DNA of 64,000 bases from the NCBI GenBank assembly GCA_019116865.1, contig DXAW01000028.1, positions 28,498 to 92,497 of the forward strand, read 5' to 3'. A program made the translations under genes and the position numbers. Numbering within the stretch: position 1 is the first letter of the stretch; every line of letters starts with the position of its first letter. The DNA comes from Candidatus Coprenecus stercoravium. GTDB lineage: Bacteria > Bacteroidota > Bacteroidia > Bacteroidales > UBA932. The notes under the pieces were generated by a model. That model worked only from the letters and a program-made list of their open reading frames with translations, did no database searches and had not been told where the DNA came from. This document shows, piece after piece, positions 6,539 to 15,922 of the stretch.

Positions 6539-9331
6539 TTAGAACAGAGTGGGTTCATCGTCGTCATGGTAGTCTGTATTGCCGTCAGACTGGAAAAGGT
6601 CAATGTTCAGTTCTACGACTTCACCGGCACTGTGCCCGGAAGCGGCATCCGAAAGGTGCATGTCCGGGGAGTCCGCACGGTCAGCGATAGATTGAGGCGC
6701 AGGGCCGTCAGTAAGCGCAGAGGCATCTTCGTCCGGCAGATCCAGAGAGTATACCGGCTCTTCTTCTGTTTCTTTGACCAGCGGCTCTCCGAATACGATA
6801 GAGGCTATCTTCTCTCCGGCTCTCTTGCCTTTGGCCCGGAAACTCTTGACCCCGATGAATTCCCCGGCATCGATGACGGCAGGCTCCTTGGGCTTGGCGC
6901 CCGAAGGGATAAACTCCACAAGCACGGACGGCCACCTGTCCTCCGAGACTGCGACAAGACGCGCTCCCTCGTCCACGGGAATGAAATTCTGCGAGGTATT
7001 GTCACTAAGTTCGAAGCAGAAACGCTTGATATAGTAGTAGCCCGAGACCTTGTCCCAATATATGGCTGTGAATACTTTTTCCGGATCGAATTTCTCCACC
7101 AGCAGCAGGTCTCCCTGAAATCTCGTGCTCAGATCCAGCCCCGTGGTATAGAACGAACCGTCCTTGCATACAGCCAGGATATGCTCGTCTCCGCGGAACT
7201 CTCCCAACAGGTCTCCACGGCCGTCCTCATTGAGACGGTCTATATCCCTGTCGAACCACATACGCTTGCCGCCTATGGTGGACACTCCGGCCGACTTGAG
7301 CAGTATCTTCTGCACCTGATGCTTGGTCACGATATTTCCCATGGAACCGCGGCCCTTGATGGCCAGTCCCGAGAAATCAAAATCTATGATTAGTTTCTTG
7401 ATATTCTGTCTGTTGCGCAGGTATATCTTCACTGTCTCCGCCTCACCGTTGGAGTTGGCCGTCAGCCAGTATACCTGAGACTCAGGAGTACCCTTGGTCA
7501 GGTCATACCAGCGGTCTCTTATAATGCCTGTGACAGCGAAACGCTTGCCGTACATATAGCCGGCCTTTCCGTCACGGTATATCGCATTGTATATGGTCCT
7601 GGTATCTCCGCGCTTGAAGACGGCCGCATGGATTATGTTCTTCTCGACAAACTGCTTGTCGGATATCTTGCGCAGTGTATAGCGTCCGTCCTTGAGGAAC
7701 ACTATCACCTCGTCGATATCGGAGCAGTCACAGACGTACTCGGCCTCCTCTATCTTCTTGGCAGATGTACCGATAAAGCCCTCCGAGCGGTTGATATAAA
7801 GCTTGGCGTTTGATGCCACTACCTTGGATGCCTCGATATTCTCGAACGATGTGATTTTTGTCCTTCTGGGATGCTTGTCCCCGTATTTGTCTTTCAAGGA
7901 CTGGAAATAGTCGATGCAGTATTCCGTAAGATGCTCCAGATGGTATCTGAGCTCCGCCTCTTTCTTCTCTATGGCCTTTATCTTATCAGTAACGGCCTTG
8001 ATATCGAATTTGGATATTTTCTTGACAGGTTTCTCCACCAGACGGACTATATCCTCGTCGGTTATCTCCTTTCTGAGCAGATGCTGATAAGCCTGCATCG
8101 CCGTCTTCACGTCTCCCAGCTGCTTTTCCCAGCTGCGGGCATCGTTCTCCAGCACCTTGTATACCCTGTTCTCGAAAAATATTTTCTCCAGCGAAGTATA
8201 ATGCCACTCGGTCTCCACCTCTCCAAGACGGATGGTAAGCTCCCGCCGCATCAGCTCCCGGGTACGCTCGGTGTTGTCCCTGAGAATATCGTCCACACCA
8301 AGGAACTGCGGACGCTTGTCCTTAATCACGCATGTGTTGGGCGATATGCTTACCTCACAGTCCGTGCAGGCATAGAGAGCGTCGATAGTCTTGTCCGGAG
8401 ACGTATCGCTGTAAAGCTGTATCACTATCTCGACATGCTCGGCCGTATTGTCGTCGATTTTTCGTATCTTGATCTTTCCCTTGTCGTTGGCCTTGAGTAT
8501 GGAATCTATGATATCCCCGGTTGTGGTGCCGTATGGAATCTCCGTAATGACCAGAGTGTTCTTGTTTACTTTCTGGATATTGGCCCTTACCCTCACCTTT
8601 CCTCCGCGCAGACCTCTGTTGTAGGCGGAAGTATCCGCGAATCCTCCGGTAGGAAAATCCGGCTCCAGGACAAAATCCTCGCCTTTGAGCACGGCAATGG
8701 ACGCATCCAGCAGCTCGTTGAAATTGTGCGGTAATATCTTGCAGGCCAGACCTACGGCGATACCCTCCGAGCCCTGAGCCAGCAGGAGCGGAAACTTAAC
8801 CGGCAGATTGACAGGCTCCTGATTACGGCCGTCATATGAGTTGACCCACTCGGTGAGCTTGGGGTTGTAAAGCACCTCATTGGCAAACGGAGTAAGACGG
8901 GCCTCTATATACCTGCCCGCAGCCGCCGGGTCACCGGTGAGGATATTACCCCAGTTCCCCTGACAGTCGATGAGCAGGTCCTTCTGACCAAGCTGGACCA
9001 GTGCGTCCTTGATTGAAGCGTCACCGTGAGGATGGTAAGGCATTGTGGCGCCCACAAGGCTGGCCACCTTGTTGAAACGTCCGTCATCCTCGGTCTTCAT
9101 GGCATGCAGAATCCGTCGCTGGACAGGCTTCAGTCCGTCCTCGATGTGAGGCACGGCCCTTTCCAGAATCACATACGAGGCATAGTCGAGAAACCACTCC
9201 CTGTACATGCCGGAGAGCTTATATTTCTTGGTTCCGTCAGAAATCACCTTGTCGAACTTACCGGATCCGGAACTGTCGTCTCCGGCCTCGTCCACCACTA
9301 CATCGTCTATGTCTTCGTCTTCTCTGCTCAT
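6539..9331 (-). CDS. parC: DNA topoisomerase IV subunit A (Bacteroidota ParC type)
   Basis: The 930-residue protein has the GyrA/ParC breakage-reunion domain from about residue 40. The active-site tyrosine is Y141 in AAAGRYIEARLT, preceded by GATMPYHPHGDASIKDALV and followed by GYR-type segments such as KFPLLLAQGSEGIAVGLA. A beta-pinwheel-like C-terminal domain and a very acidic tail (DDDEPTLF) follow. With ParE it unlinks daughter chromosomes. The GyrA-box heptapeptide of gyrase is not apparent, which favours topoisomerase IV over gyrase. parE is not in the window. The N-terminal 30 residues are acidic and low in complexity. Confidence 0.9.
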   Translation of the reverse strand: MSREDEDIDDVVVDEAGDDSSGSGKFDKVISDGTKKYKLSGMYREWFLDYASYVILERAVPHIEDGLKPVQRRILHAMKTEDDGRFNKVASLVGATMPYHPHGDASIKDALVQLGQKDLLIDCQGNWGNILTGDPAAAGRYIEARLTPFANEVLYNPKLTEWVNSYDGRNQEPVNLPVKFPLLLAQGSEGIAVGLACKILPHNFNELLDASIAVLKGEDFVLEPDFPTGGFADTSAYNRGLRGGKVRVRANIQKVNKNTLVITEIPYGTTTGDIIDSILKANDKGKIKIRKIDDNTAEHVEIVIQLYSDTSPDKTIDALYACTDCEVSISPNTCVIKDKRPQFLGVDDILRDNTERTRELMRRELTIRLGEVETEWHYTSLEKIFFENRVYKVLENDARSWEKQLGDVKTAMQAYQHLLRKEITDEDIVRLVEKPVKKISKFDIKAVTDKIKAIEKKEAELRYHLEHLTEYCIDYFQSLKDKYGDKHPRRTKITSFENIEASKVVASNAKLYINRSEGFIGTSAKKIEEAEYVCDCSDIDEVIVFLKDGRYTLRKISDKQFVEKNIIHAAVFKRGDTRTIYNAIYRDGKAGYMYGKRFAVTGIIRDRWYDLTKGTPESQVYWLTANSNGEAETVKIYLRNRQNIKKLIIDFDFSGLAIKGRGSMGNIVTKHQVQKILLKSAGVSTIGGKRMWFDRDIDRLNEDGRGDLLGEFRGDEHILAVCKDGSFYTTGLDLSTRFQGDLLLVEKFDPEKVFTAIYWDKVSGYYYIKRFCFELSDNTSQNFIPVDEGARLVAVSEDRWPSVLVEFIPSGAKPKEPAVIDAGEFIGVKSFRAKGKRAGEKIASIVFGEPLVKETEEEPVYSLDLPDEDASALTDGPAPQSIADRADSPDMHLSDAASGHSAGEVVELNIDLFQSDGNTDYHDDDEPTLF

Positions 9332-9354
9332 CTTTTTGTACGTTTACCTGTCGG

Positions 9355-9362
9355 CAAAATTA
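9355..9362 (-). promoter_or_regulatory. Possible -7 element upstream of parC
   Basis: The minus strand reads TAATTTTG, matching TAnnTTTG, about 23 nt before the parC ATG in the 60-bp era-parC gap. No -33 TTG at the right spacing. Confidence 0.4.
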
Positions 9363-9391
9363 AAAAATATTTCGGTAACGCCATCCGGACG

Positions 9392-10276
9392 TCAATACCC
9401 GAAAGCGGCAAGTTTCCGCTTGTCGTCCCTCCAGTGGGGAGCCACTTTCACATAAAGCTGGAGGAATACTTTTTTCTGGAAGAAATCCTCCATGTCCATA
9501 CGGGCCTGAGTACCCACACGTTTGAGCGCACTGCCCCTGGAACCGATGATAATCCCCTTCTGCGAATCCCGCATGACGTTGATTACCGCCCTGATGTCGT
9601 AGCGGTCCTCGTTTTCCCTGAACTCCTCTATCACCACCTCCGTACAGTATGGAATCTCCTTGTCATAATTGGTGAGTATCTTTTCCCGGATTATCTCCGA
9701 GGCGAAGAAGCGCAGGTTGCGGTCAGTGAAAAAATCCTTGTCATACCACGGTTCCCCTTCCGGAAGCAGTTCCAATATGCGGTTGAAGACAGCCTCCAGA
9801 CCGAATTTTTCCAAAGCCGAAGCAGCGAATATCTCAGCATGGGGCACCTCTTCCCCCCATTTGGCGGCAAGGGCCGAGACAGCGGCCTGGTCACTGAGGT
9901 CTATCTTGTTTATGACTATAAGTACGGGACATGAGACTTTATTGAGCTTGTCCACATATTCCCTGTTCTTGTCTCCCTTCTCCACCACATCCGTCACATA
10001 CAATATGACATCCGCATCGCCTATGGCGGTGTCCACATATTCCATCATGCTCTGCTGCAGGGAATAGGCCGGCTTGAGGATGCCGGGGGTATCAGAATAT
10101 ACTATCTGGTAGTCCTCGCCGTTGACGATACCCATAATCCTGTGCCGCGTGGTCTGGGCTTTCGATGTGATGATTGAAAGCCGCTCGCCTACCAGAGCAT
10201 TCATCAGTGTGGACTTGCCCACATTGGGATTGCCGATGATATTGACAAATCCGGCCCTGTGCGGAGCACTACTCAT
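9392..10276 (-). CDS. era: GTPase Era
   Basis: The 294-residue protein shows G1 GNPNVGKST (15-23), G2 in QTTRHR, G3 DTPG (62-65), G4 NKID (near 122-125) and a C-terminal KH domain with the GxxG-type segment IIIGSRGSALKRVG. Era binds the 3' end of 16S rRNA and aids 30S subunit maturation. The length is normal. Its start overlaps the end of the rluB-like gene by 8 bp, so the two RNA/ribosome-maturation genes are one transcript. Confidence 0.96.
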   Translation of the reverse strand: MSSAPHRAGFVNIIGNPNVGKSTLMNALVGERLSIITSKAQTTRHRIMGIVNGEDYQIVYSDTPGILKPAYSLQQSMMEYVDTAIGDADVILYVTDVVEKGDKNREYVDKLNKVSCPVLIVINKIDLSDQAAVSALAAKWGEEVPHAEIFAASALEKFGLEAVFNRILELLPEGEPWYDKDFFTDRNLRFFASEIIREKILTNYDKEIPYCTEVVIEEFRENEDRYDIRAVINVMRDSQKGIIIGSRGSALKRVGTQARMDMEDFFQKKVFLQLYVKVAPHWRDDKRKLAAFGY

Positions 10277-11348
10277 AAAAGTTGTTTTTAAGCATTACCA
10301 CCTCCTCGTCGCTGAGGAATCTCCACTGGCCTCTGCGCAGATTCTTCTTGGTAAGACCGGCGAAATACACTCTGTCCAGTTTACGCACCTTATATCCGAG
10401 AGCCTCGAACATTCTCCTGACAATACGGTTCTTGCCCGAATGTATCTCTATTCCGACTATGCTTCTGTCATCTCCGTTGTAAGCCACCTCGTCCGCATAG
10501 GAGACACCGTCTTCGAGGGAGACTCCCTTCACCAGCCGGTCCATATCCTCCTGTTTCACATTCTTGTCCAGAGTGACCTGGTATATTTTCTTCTTCTGAT
10601 ATGACGGATGAGTAAGTCTCTCGGCCAGCTCTCCGTCATTGGTAAGCAGCAGCACTCCCGTCGTGGACTTGTCCAAGCGTCCTACCGGAAATATCCTCTC
10701 CGGGCACAGAGTGCGGCTTATCAGCTGCATCACATTCTTCTCCGCATGAGGATCGCTCGTCGTGGTCACATAGTCCTTCGGTTTGTTCATCAATACGTAT
10801 ACTTTCTTCTCACCACGAAGCCTCTCCCCGTTGAAGCGGATATCATCGCCCGGCTTCACCTTCACTCCCAACTCAGTCACCACCTCTCCGTTGACGGTCA
10901 CCAGACCGGCAGAAATATACTCGTCCGCTTCCCTGCGGGAGCATACACCTGAATTGGCGATGAATTTATTGAGGCGGACAAGTCCGTCATCCTCCTTTAT
11001 AATAATAGGTGCGGCGGGTGCTGTCCTCGGAGCGGACGGCCTCCTGCGGTCTGTCTTGAATCCGTTCCGGGATCTTTCCGTGCGCTCATGCCGGGTTCCG
11101 TGTCCCTGGGCCCTTCCGTAGCCCTGGGATCCGCCGTGCTCCTGCGGTCTTCTCCTATTGCCGTAAGCAGGCTTATCTTCCTGTCCTGCCCGGCTCCTGC
11201 GCCTGTCCGGCCTGTCTTCTCCGGCACGTTTCCCTTCAGGTCGGCGGTTATCCTCCCTGCGGGGTCTGCTGTCTTTATTTCTGTGACTTTTCTGTCTGTC
11301 CTGATCATGCCCGTCCCGGGTAAATGATCTCTTAATCCGTGGTCTCAT
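10269..11348 (-). CDS. rluB: RsuA/RluB-family rRNA pseudouridine synthase with long basic N-terminal extension
   Basis: The 359-residue protein has three parts. Residues 1 to about 118 are Arg/Asp/Gly-rich and look disordered. An S4 RNA-binding domain follows (RLNKFIANSGVCSRREADEY). The catalytic domain has the family motif GRLDKSTTGVLLLTNDG with the active-site aspartate. Enzymes of this family modify a uridine of 23S rRNA (RluB) or 16S rRNA (RsuA); the length and S4 layout favour RluB, but the site cannot be fixed from sequence. It overlaps era by 8 bp. Confidence 0.85.
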   Translation of the reverse strand: MRPRIKRSFTRDGHDQDRQKSHRNKDSRPRREDNRRPEGKRAGEDRPDRRRSRAGQEDKPAYGNRRRPQEHGGSQGYGRAQGHGTRHERTERSRNGFKTDRRRPSAPRTAPAAPIIIKEDDGLVRLNKFIANSGVCSRREADEYISAGLVTVNGEVVTELGVKVKPGDDIRFNGERLRGEKKVYVLMNKPKDYVTTTSDPHAEKNVMQLISRTLCPERIFPVGRLDKSTTGVLLLTNDGELAERLTHPSYQKKKIYQVTLDKNVKQEDMDRLVKGVSLEDGVSYADEVAYNGDDRSIVGIEIHSGKNRIVRRMFEALGYKVRKLDRVYFAGLTKKNLRRGQWRFLSDEEVVMLKNNFYE

Positions 11349-11373
11349 ATTAATTTTTTGTCAGATTTGGCTG

Positions 11374-11381
11374 CAAAGGTA
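11374..11381 (-). promoter_or_regulatory. Possible -7 element upstream of rluB-era
   Basis: The minus strand reads TACCTTTG (TAnnTTTG) about 25 nt before the rluB ATG. A TTG exists 5 nt upstream, but none at the usual 19-22 nt spacing. Confidence 0.4.
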
Positions 11382-11436
11382 TGTCAATCGGAGATAATTT
11401 CCTATTTTTACTCCGCGAATTACAAGTGAGGCAGTT

Positions 11437-12672
11437 ATGAAGAGGAGAACAAGGCTGGCGGAGAACGCCGGCATCGCAGTCAGATCCATCAAATCCAACA
11501 AATTACGCTCGGCCCTGACGATAACAATCATCGCCGTGGGAATAACATCCCTGGTAGGTGTGCTCACAGCCGTCGACTCCATGGACGCCTCGCTGAGGGA
11601 CGCCTACAGCAGACTCGGCGCCGGAAGTATCCGCATCCGGTCCATGCACTCCTTTCCTCCGGACATGCACAGAATAATTAATCAACTGGAAATATCGGAG
11701 GCCCAGGCGGAAATGTTCGCCAGAAATTATGACATTCCGTCCACTGTAACGATATTCTCACTGGTTGCGGACAATACAAGCATAGAATCCGGTTCGAGAA
11801 AGACCAACCCAGTGGCCAGAATCGTAGCCGTCGATGAGAATTACCTGAGATACAACATCTACGACGTTGCATACGGGAGGAATTTCTCAAAAGAGGATAT
11901 CCGCGGCGGGCGGTCCGTGTGTATCATGGGAGCGGAAGCGGCCGGCTCCTTGTTCCCGGACGGGCAGGCTCTTGGCAGGACAATAGCAGCTGAAGGATAT
12001 GAATGCACGGTAACGGGGGTGGCCGACAGGACCGGTTCGACAGCTGACGGAGGCATGGACTGGAGCATACTGGTCCCCTACACACATCCCCTGGCCCGTT
12101 CAGGGAGCCGGACAGCGGACTTCGCCATAGGCATACTTCCTGACTGCGGAATATCTCCGGACAAGGCAGCCGACAGAGCCGAGGCCGTATTCCGTTCTGC
12201 AAGACGCCTTTCCCCCGCCGACAAGACCGACTTCCGCATCACCAGAAGCGAGACCGCCCTGAAAGAGATGGAGACCTCTATCAGGGACCTCACAGTGACC
12301 GCAGTAGTCATAGGCCTGATAACCATACTAGGCGCAGCCGTCGGTCTGATGAACATAATGCTGGTGTCAGTCAAAGAAAGAACCGGAGAAATAGGTCTGA
12401 GAAAAGCTGTCGGAGCCACCTCCGTAGCCATACGCAACCAGTTTCTTCTGGAAGCCGCCGTCATAGGCGAAAGCGGAGGCATCATCGGAATTGCGGCGGG
12501 CATCACCGCCGGCAACATCATAGCCGCAGTCATGGAATCCGCATTCGTCATACCGTGGTTGTGGATATCGGCTGCGGTACTGCTCTGCCTTATCGTAAGC
12601 ATCCTGTCCGGATATATCCCGGCACGGCGCGCCGCAGCCATGGATCCGGTCACCTGCCTCCACCACGACTGA
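11437..12672 (+). CDS. FtsX/MacB-type ABC transporter permease
   Basis: The 411-residue protein has the MacB layout: one membrane helix near residues 26-46 (LRSALTITIIAVGITSLVGVL), a large periplasmic domain, then three helices in the C-terminal third (about 280-305, 335-360, 370-395) with ERTGEIGLRKAVGAT, the coupling-helix region conserved in FtsX-like permeases. No ATPase or membrane-fusion gene is adjacent, so its partner must be elsewhere. It lies alone on the plus strand between two minus-strand blocks, and its stop is only 4 bp from the convergent aroE stop. Substrate unknown. Confidence 0.88.
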   Translation: MKRRTRLAENAGIAVRSIKSNKLRSALTITIIAVGITSLVGVLTAVDSMDASLRDAYSRLGAGSIRIRSMHSFPPDMHRIINQLEISEAQAEMFARNYDIPSTVTIFSLVADNTSIESGSRKTNPVARIVAVDENYLRYNIYDVAYGRNFSKEDIRGGRSVCIMGAEAAGSLFPDGQALGRTIAAEGYECTVTGVADRTGSTADGGMDWSILVPYTHPLARSGSRTADFAIGILPDCGISPDKAADRAEAVFRSARRLSPADKTDFRITRSETALKEMETSIRDLTVTAVVIGLITILGAAVGLMNIMLVSVKERTGEIGLRKAVGATSVAIRNQFLLEAAVIGESGGIIGIAAGITAGNIIAAVMESAFVIPWLWISAAVLLCLIVSILSGYIPARRAAAMDPVTCLHHD

Positions 12673-12676
12673 CGGA

Positions 12677-13468
12677 CTATATCTGCGGACCGAGAACGAT
12701 ACGGTATGTGGCCTGAGCCTGAAGACGAAGCCATACCTGACCGGAGACGTAACGCCGGCACTGAACATGATTCAGGGAAGGAGACTTGTACGAGGCCTCC
12801 ACAATCGCTTTTCCGGAGAATATATCAGAATAAGCGGACAACAGCCGGACAATCTCCTCAACCGGCTCAGGCAAAGTATAGATGACAACATCGGCGTCAG
12901 CCACTGTTTTCTCAAGACGAGACAGACACTCCGGCTCCACTGTTCCCGCACAGCGGCCGGAGAAGCGCAGATGTGACGCAAAATCCTCAGCACGGCTCAG
13001 CGTGCGGTTACATATAATTGTCCGCATACCGGAATCATAGGCCGCCGCCGAAGCAGCTTTTCCGGCTCCGCCACAGCCTATTACCACGGCATTAAGACCT
13101 TCCGTGCCCTGAAACTCCAGACGCAGAATCTCCCTTACCGCCTCAAAATCCGTATTATATGCCCTGATTCCCTGATTTTCTTTTACAAGCAGATTGGATG
13201 CCCGGCACAGCACCGCAGCTCTGTCATGACTGTCCGCCGCACGATAAGCATCCTCCTTGAACGGAGCCGTTACATTGACGGCCAGATAATCCCGGAGAAA
13301 CACAGCATATGCGTCCTGAAAACGGGAGCAGTCGATCAAGTCATATGAATAGCGGGACAATATGTCCGGCCTGCCGGAGAAATACTCCAGGAAAAGTGCC
13401 GGACTCTGACTGTGGCTGACAGGACAGCCCATAAGCCCGAGTTTATGCGATGCTTTCTCACTTTGCAT
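12677..13468 (-). CDS. aroE: Shikimate 5-dehydrogenase
   Basis: About 263 residues with start at 13468 ([20 protein letters not shown]). The track start at 13597 would add 43 residues lying inside the upstream methyltransferase gene with no homology-like content. Visible motifs are GCPVSHSQSPALF for shikimate binding, NVTAPFKEDAYR with the catalytic lysine, the YNTDF substrate loop and the NADP-binding glycine loop VIGCGGAGKAA. It reduces 3-dehydroshikimate to shikimate. The start overlaps the end of the methyltransferase gene by 11 bp. Confidence 0.92.
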   Translation of the reverse strand: MQSEKASHKLGLMGCPVSHSQSPALFLEYFSGRPDILSRYSYDLIDCSRFQDAYAVFLRDYLAVNVTAPFKEDAYRAADSHDRAAVLCRASNLLVKENQGIRAYNTDFEAVREILRLEFQGTEGLNAVVIGCGGAGKAASAAAYDSGMRTIICNRTLSRAEDFASHLRFSGRCAGTVEPECLSRLEKTVADADVVIYTLPEPVEEIVRLLSAYSDIFSGKAIVEASYKSPSLNHVQCRRYVSGQVWLRLQAQATYRIVLGPQI

Positions 13469-14303
13469 GGTGTGATATCTTACGCTGACGAAGAGCCTCG
13501 TAACAGAGCACAGCCATGGAGACGGATACGTTGAGCGAGTCGATAGCTCCCAGCATCGGTATACGGACATGTGCGTCAGCGGCCTGTCTCCAGGCATCGG
13601 AAAGGCCGGTGGACTCGGTTCCGAACACCAGGGCCGTACCTCCGGTCATATCCGTATCGTAATAAAGCTCCGAATCCTGAAGCTGAGCCGTAATGATGCG
13701 GACTTCTCTGGACTTGAGCCAGGCTATGGCTTCGGATGAAGTACACACGGCTATATTCCGGGTGAACACTCCACCCAGGCTGGAGCGGATAAGATTGGGA
13801 TTGTACAGGTCCGTATGCGGGTCGCAGATTATTACCGCAGATACTCCGGCACCGTCGGCGGTACGGAGCATTGCTCCCAGATTGCCCGGCTTCTCCACCG
13901 ACTCGACGACCGCAATCAGAGGTCCTGTACTGTCACCCGTACCGGAACCGCCATACAGGATGCGGTCCAGAGCCTCCAGCGACCTGTCCCGCACATCTCC
14001 GCGCACCACCGCCAGTATTCCCTCTGTCCCGCCACGATAAGCCATTTTGCCATACACTGCCGCTGAGACCTCAAACACCCTCGCTCCTTCGGAAAGGGGC
14101 ACCTGAGGTTGAGGACAGACGGACGGGCAATAGAACAGCGAGCGGAGAGCGAAGCCGCTCTCCATGCAGCGCTCCATCTCCCGGCGGCCCTCAACGACAA
14201 ACAGCCCCTTCTCCCTGCGGAGAGAGGAGCTGCTCTGAAGGGCCGTCACCTCCTTGACCTTGGGGTTCTGAAGGGAGGTTATGGTCTCTATGCTGTTATT
14301 CAT
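13458..14303 (-). CDS. SpoU/TrmH-family RNA 2'-O-ribose methyltransferase
   Basis: About 281 residues from the ATG at 14303 ([19 protein letters not shown]). An in-frame ATG at 14318 is also possible and would add MPLRI. The C-terminal half holds the SPOUT-fold motifs: [29 protein letters not shown] and [23 protein letters not shown]. The N-terminal part resembles a substrate-binding SpoU_sub_bind domain. These enzymes use S-adenosylmethionine to methylate a ribose 2'-OH of rRNA or tRNA; the target is not identifiable. It overlaps lysS by 8 bp and aroE by 11 bp, so the three are one operon. Confidence 0.9.
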   Translation of the reverse strand: MNNSIETITSLQNPKVKEVTALQSSSSLRREKGLFVVEGRREMERCMESGFALRSLFYCPSVCPQPQVPLSEGARVFEVSAAVYGKMAYRGGTEGILAVVRGDVRDRSLEALDRILYGGSGTGDSTGPLIAVVESVEKPGNLGAMLRTADGAGVSAVIICDPHTDLYNPNLIRSSLGGVFTRNIAVCTSSEAIAWLKSREVRIITAQLQDSELYYDTDMTGGTALVFGTESTGLSDAWRQAADAHVRIPMLGAIDSLNVSVSMAVLCYEALRQRKISHHAK

Positions 14304-15849
14304 TATTCTCAGCGGCATCCGTTTCCTGGGACACAGCTTTCTTCTCAGGCCTCATCTGCGGGAAGAAAAGCACGTCCTGAATGGAGGGAGAATCTGTCAT
14401 GAACATGGTAAGACGGTCTATGCCCATGCCGAGACCGGATGTCGGAGGCATACCGTACTCCAGGGCACGGACAAAATCCATATCTATGTACATGGCCTCA
14501 TCGTCTCCTTTATCCTTGAGTTTGAGCTGCTCCTTGAAACGGTAAAGCTGATCGATGGGGTCATTGAGCTCACTATAGGCATTGGCCAGTTCCTTGCCGT
14601 TGACAAACAGCTCGAAACGCTCGGTCAGGGACGGATCGCTGCGGTGACGCTTGGTCAGAGGCGATGTCTCCCATGGATAATCGGTGATGAACGTAGGCTG
14701 TATCAGATGCTTCTCGCAGTACTCCCCGAATATGGAGTCGATGAGCTTGCCCACACCCATAGTCTTGTCCACCTCCACATGCAGGTCGGCGCACACCTTC
14801 CGCAAAGCTTCCTCATCCATACCGCGCACATCCACTCCGGCATATTCCTTGATGGCGTCCAGCATGGGCAGACGGCGGTAGGGCTTCTTGAACTCCACCT
14901 CGTTGCCGCCGATGGTCAGCCTGGTCTTTCCGTTGACAGCCACAGCCACCTTCTCCAGCAAGTTCTCCACGAACTCCATCATCCATATATAGTCCTTGTA
15001 CGCCACGTATATCTCCATGCAGGTGAACTCCGGATTGTGGGATTTGTCCATTCCCTCGTTGCGGAAGTCCTTGGCGAACTCATAGACTCCGGCGAATCCT
15101 CCCACTATCAGTCTCTTAAGGTACAGTTCATTGGCAATACGCAGATACAGAGGAATATCCAGAGCATTGTGATGGGTGATGAAAGGACGGGCATTGGCGC
15201 CTCCGGGAATCGGCTGAAGTATGGGGGTCTCCACCTCAAGATAGCCGAATGAGTTGAAATACTCCCTCATGGTCTGCATGATGCGTGTCCTTTTTACGAA
15301 TACGTCCTTGACCTTGGGATTGACCACCAGGTCCACATAACGCATACGGTAACGCAGCTCGGGATCGGAGAAGGCATCATAGACCTCTCCCTCCTTTTCC
15401 TTGACTATAGGAAGCACCCTCAATGACTTGGAAAGTACAGTGAGCGACTTGGCATGAATGGAGAGCTGTCCTGTCTGCGTGATGAACGCATATCCCTTCA
15501 CACCGATGAAATCACCGATATCCAACAGTTTCTTGAACACCGTATTGTACATGGTCTTATCCTCGCCGGGACATATCTCGTCACGTTTGACATAGACCTG
15601 AATCCTGCCCTCGGAATCCTGCAGCTCAATGAAAGAGGCGGCGCCCATGATACGGCGGCTCATCATCCTGCCGGCAATAGACACCTCGGCAAACGGACAT
15701 TTTTCGGGGTCGTATTTCTCCTTTATCTCCGTCGTGGTCGTATTCACATCGTAAAGCGCGGCGGGGTAAGGCTCTATTCCGAGCTCCCTCAACTTCACAA
15801 CCGCATCACGCCGGTTTTGTTCCTGCTCATTAAGCTCTGTATTTTCCAT
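14296..15849 (-). CDS. lysS: Lysyl-tRNA synthetase, class II
   Basis: About 517 residues from the ATG at 15849 ([17 protein letters not shown]), preferred over the track start at 15879, which would lie upstream of the likely transcription start. It has an N-terminal OB-fold anticodon-binding domain ([20 protein letters not shown]) and the class II catalytic core with motif 2 [20 protein letters not shown] and motif 3 [11 protein letters not shown]. It charges tRNA-Lys with lysine. Length and motifs are standard for bacterial LysS. Confidence 0.97.
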   Translation of the reverse strand: MENTELNEQEQNRRDAVVKLRELGIEPYPAALYDVNTTTTEIKEKYDPEKCPFAEVSIAGRMMSRRIMGAASFIELQDSEGRIQVYVKRDEICPGEDKTMYNTVFKKLLDIGDFIGVKGYAFITQTGQLSIHAKSLTVLSKSLRVLPIVKEKEGEVYDAFSDPELRYRMRYVDLVVNPKVKDVFVKRTRIMQTMREYFNSFGYLEVETPILQPIPGGANARPFITHHNALDIPLYLRIANELYLKRLIVGGFAGVYEFAKDFRNEGMDKSHNPEFTCMEIYVAYKDYIWMMEFVENLLEKVAVAVNGKTRLTIGGNEVEFKKPYRRLPMLDAIKEYAGVDVRGMDEEALRKVCADLHVEVDKTMGVGKLIDSIFGEYCEKHLIQPTFITDYPWETSPLTKRHRSDPSLTERFELFVNGKELANAYSELNDPIDQLYRFKEQLKLKDKGDDEAMYIDMDFVRALEYGMPPTSGLGMGIDRLTMFMTDSPSIQDVLFFPQMRPEKKAVSQETDAAENNE

Positions 15850-15876
15850 ATTTAAAAACTTTAAACTTTGAATTGG

Positions 15877-15884
15877 CAAATTTA
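15877..15884 (-). promoter_or_regulatory. Probable -7 element for lysS
   Basis: The minus strand reads TAAATTTG (TAnnTTTG), 27 nt before the lysS ATG at 15849, giving a short leader. No clear -33 TTG. Confidence 0.45.
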
Positions 15885-15909
15885 ACTTTTTTTCTAATAA
15901 TAATTGTTA

Positions 15910-15917
15910 TAATTTTG
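15910..15917 (+). promoter_or_regulatory. Possible -7 element abutting the recJ start
   Basis: TAATTTTG (TAnnTTTG) ends only 5 nt before the recJ ATG at 15923. If used, transcription would begin at or within a base or two of the start codon. The region where -33 would lie is T-rich but has no TTG. Confidence 0.35.
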
Positions 15918-15922
15918 CAGTT

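Noticed and set aside
6536-7393. 285-residue plus-strand ORF and other long plus frames inside parC and era
   Set aside because: These are antisense to complete conserved genes and lack start-region signals or domains.
14281-15252. 323-residue plus-strand ORF inside lysS
   Set aside because: Antisense shadow of a conserved synthetase.
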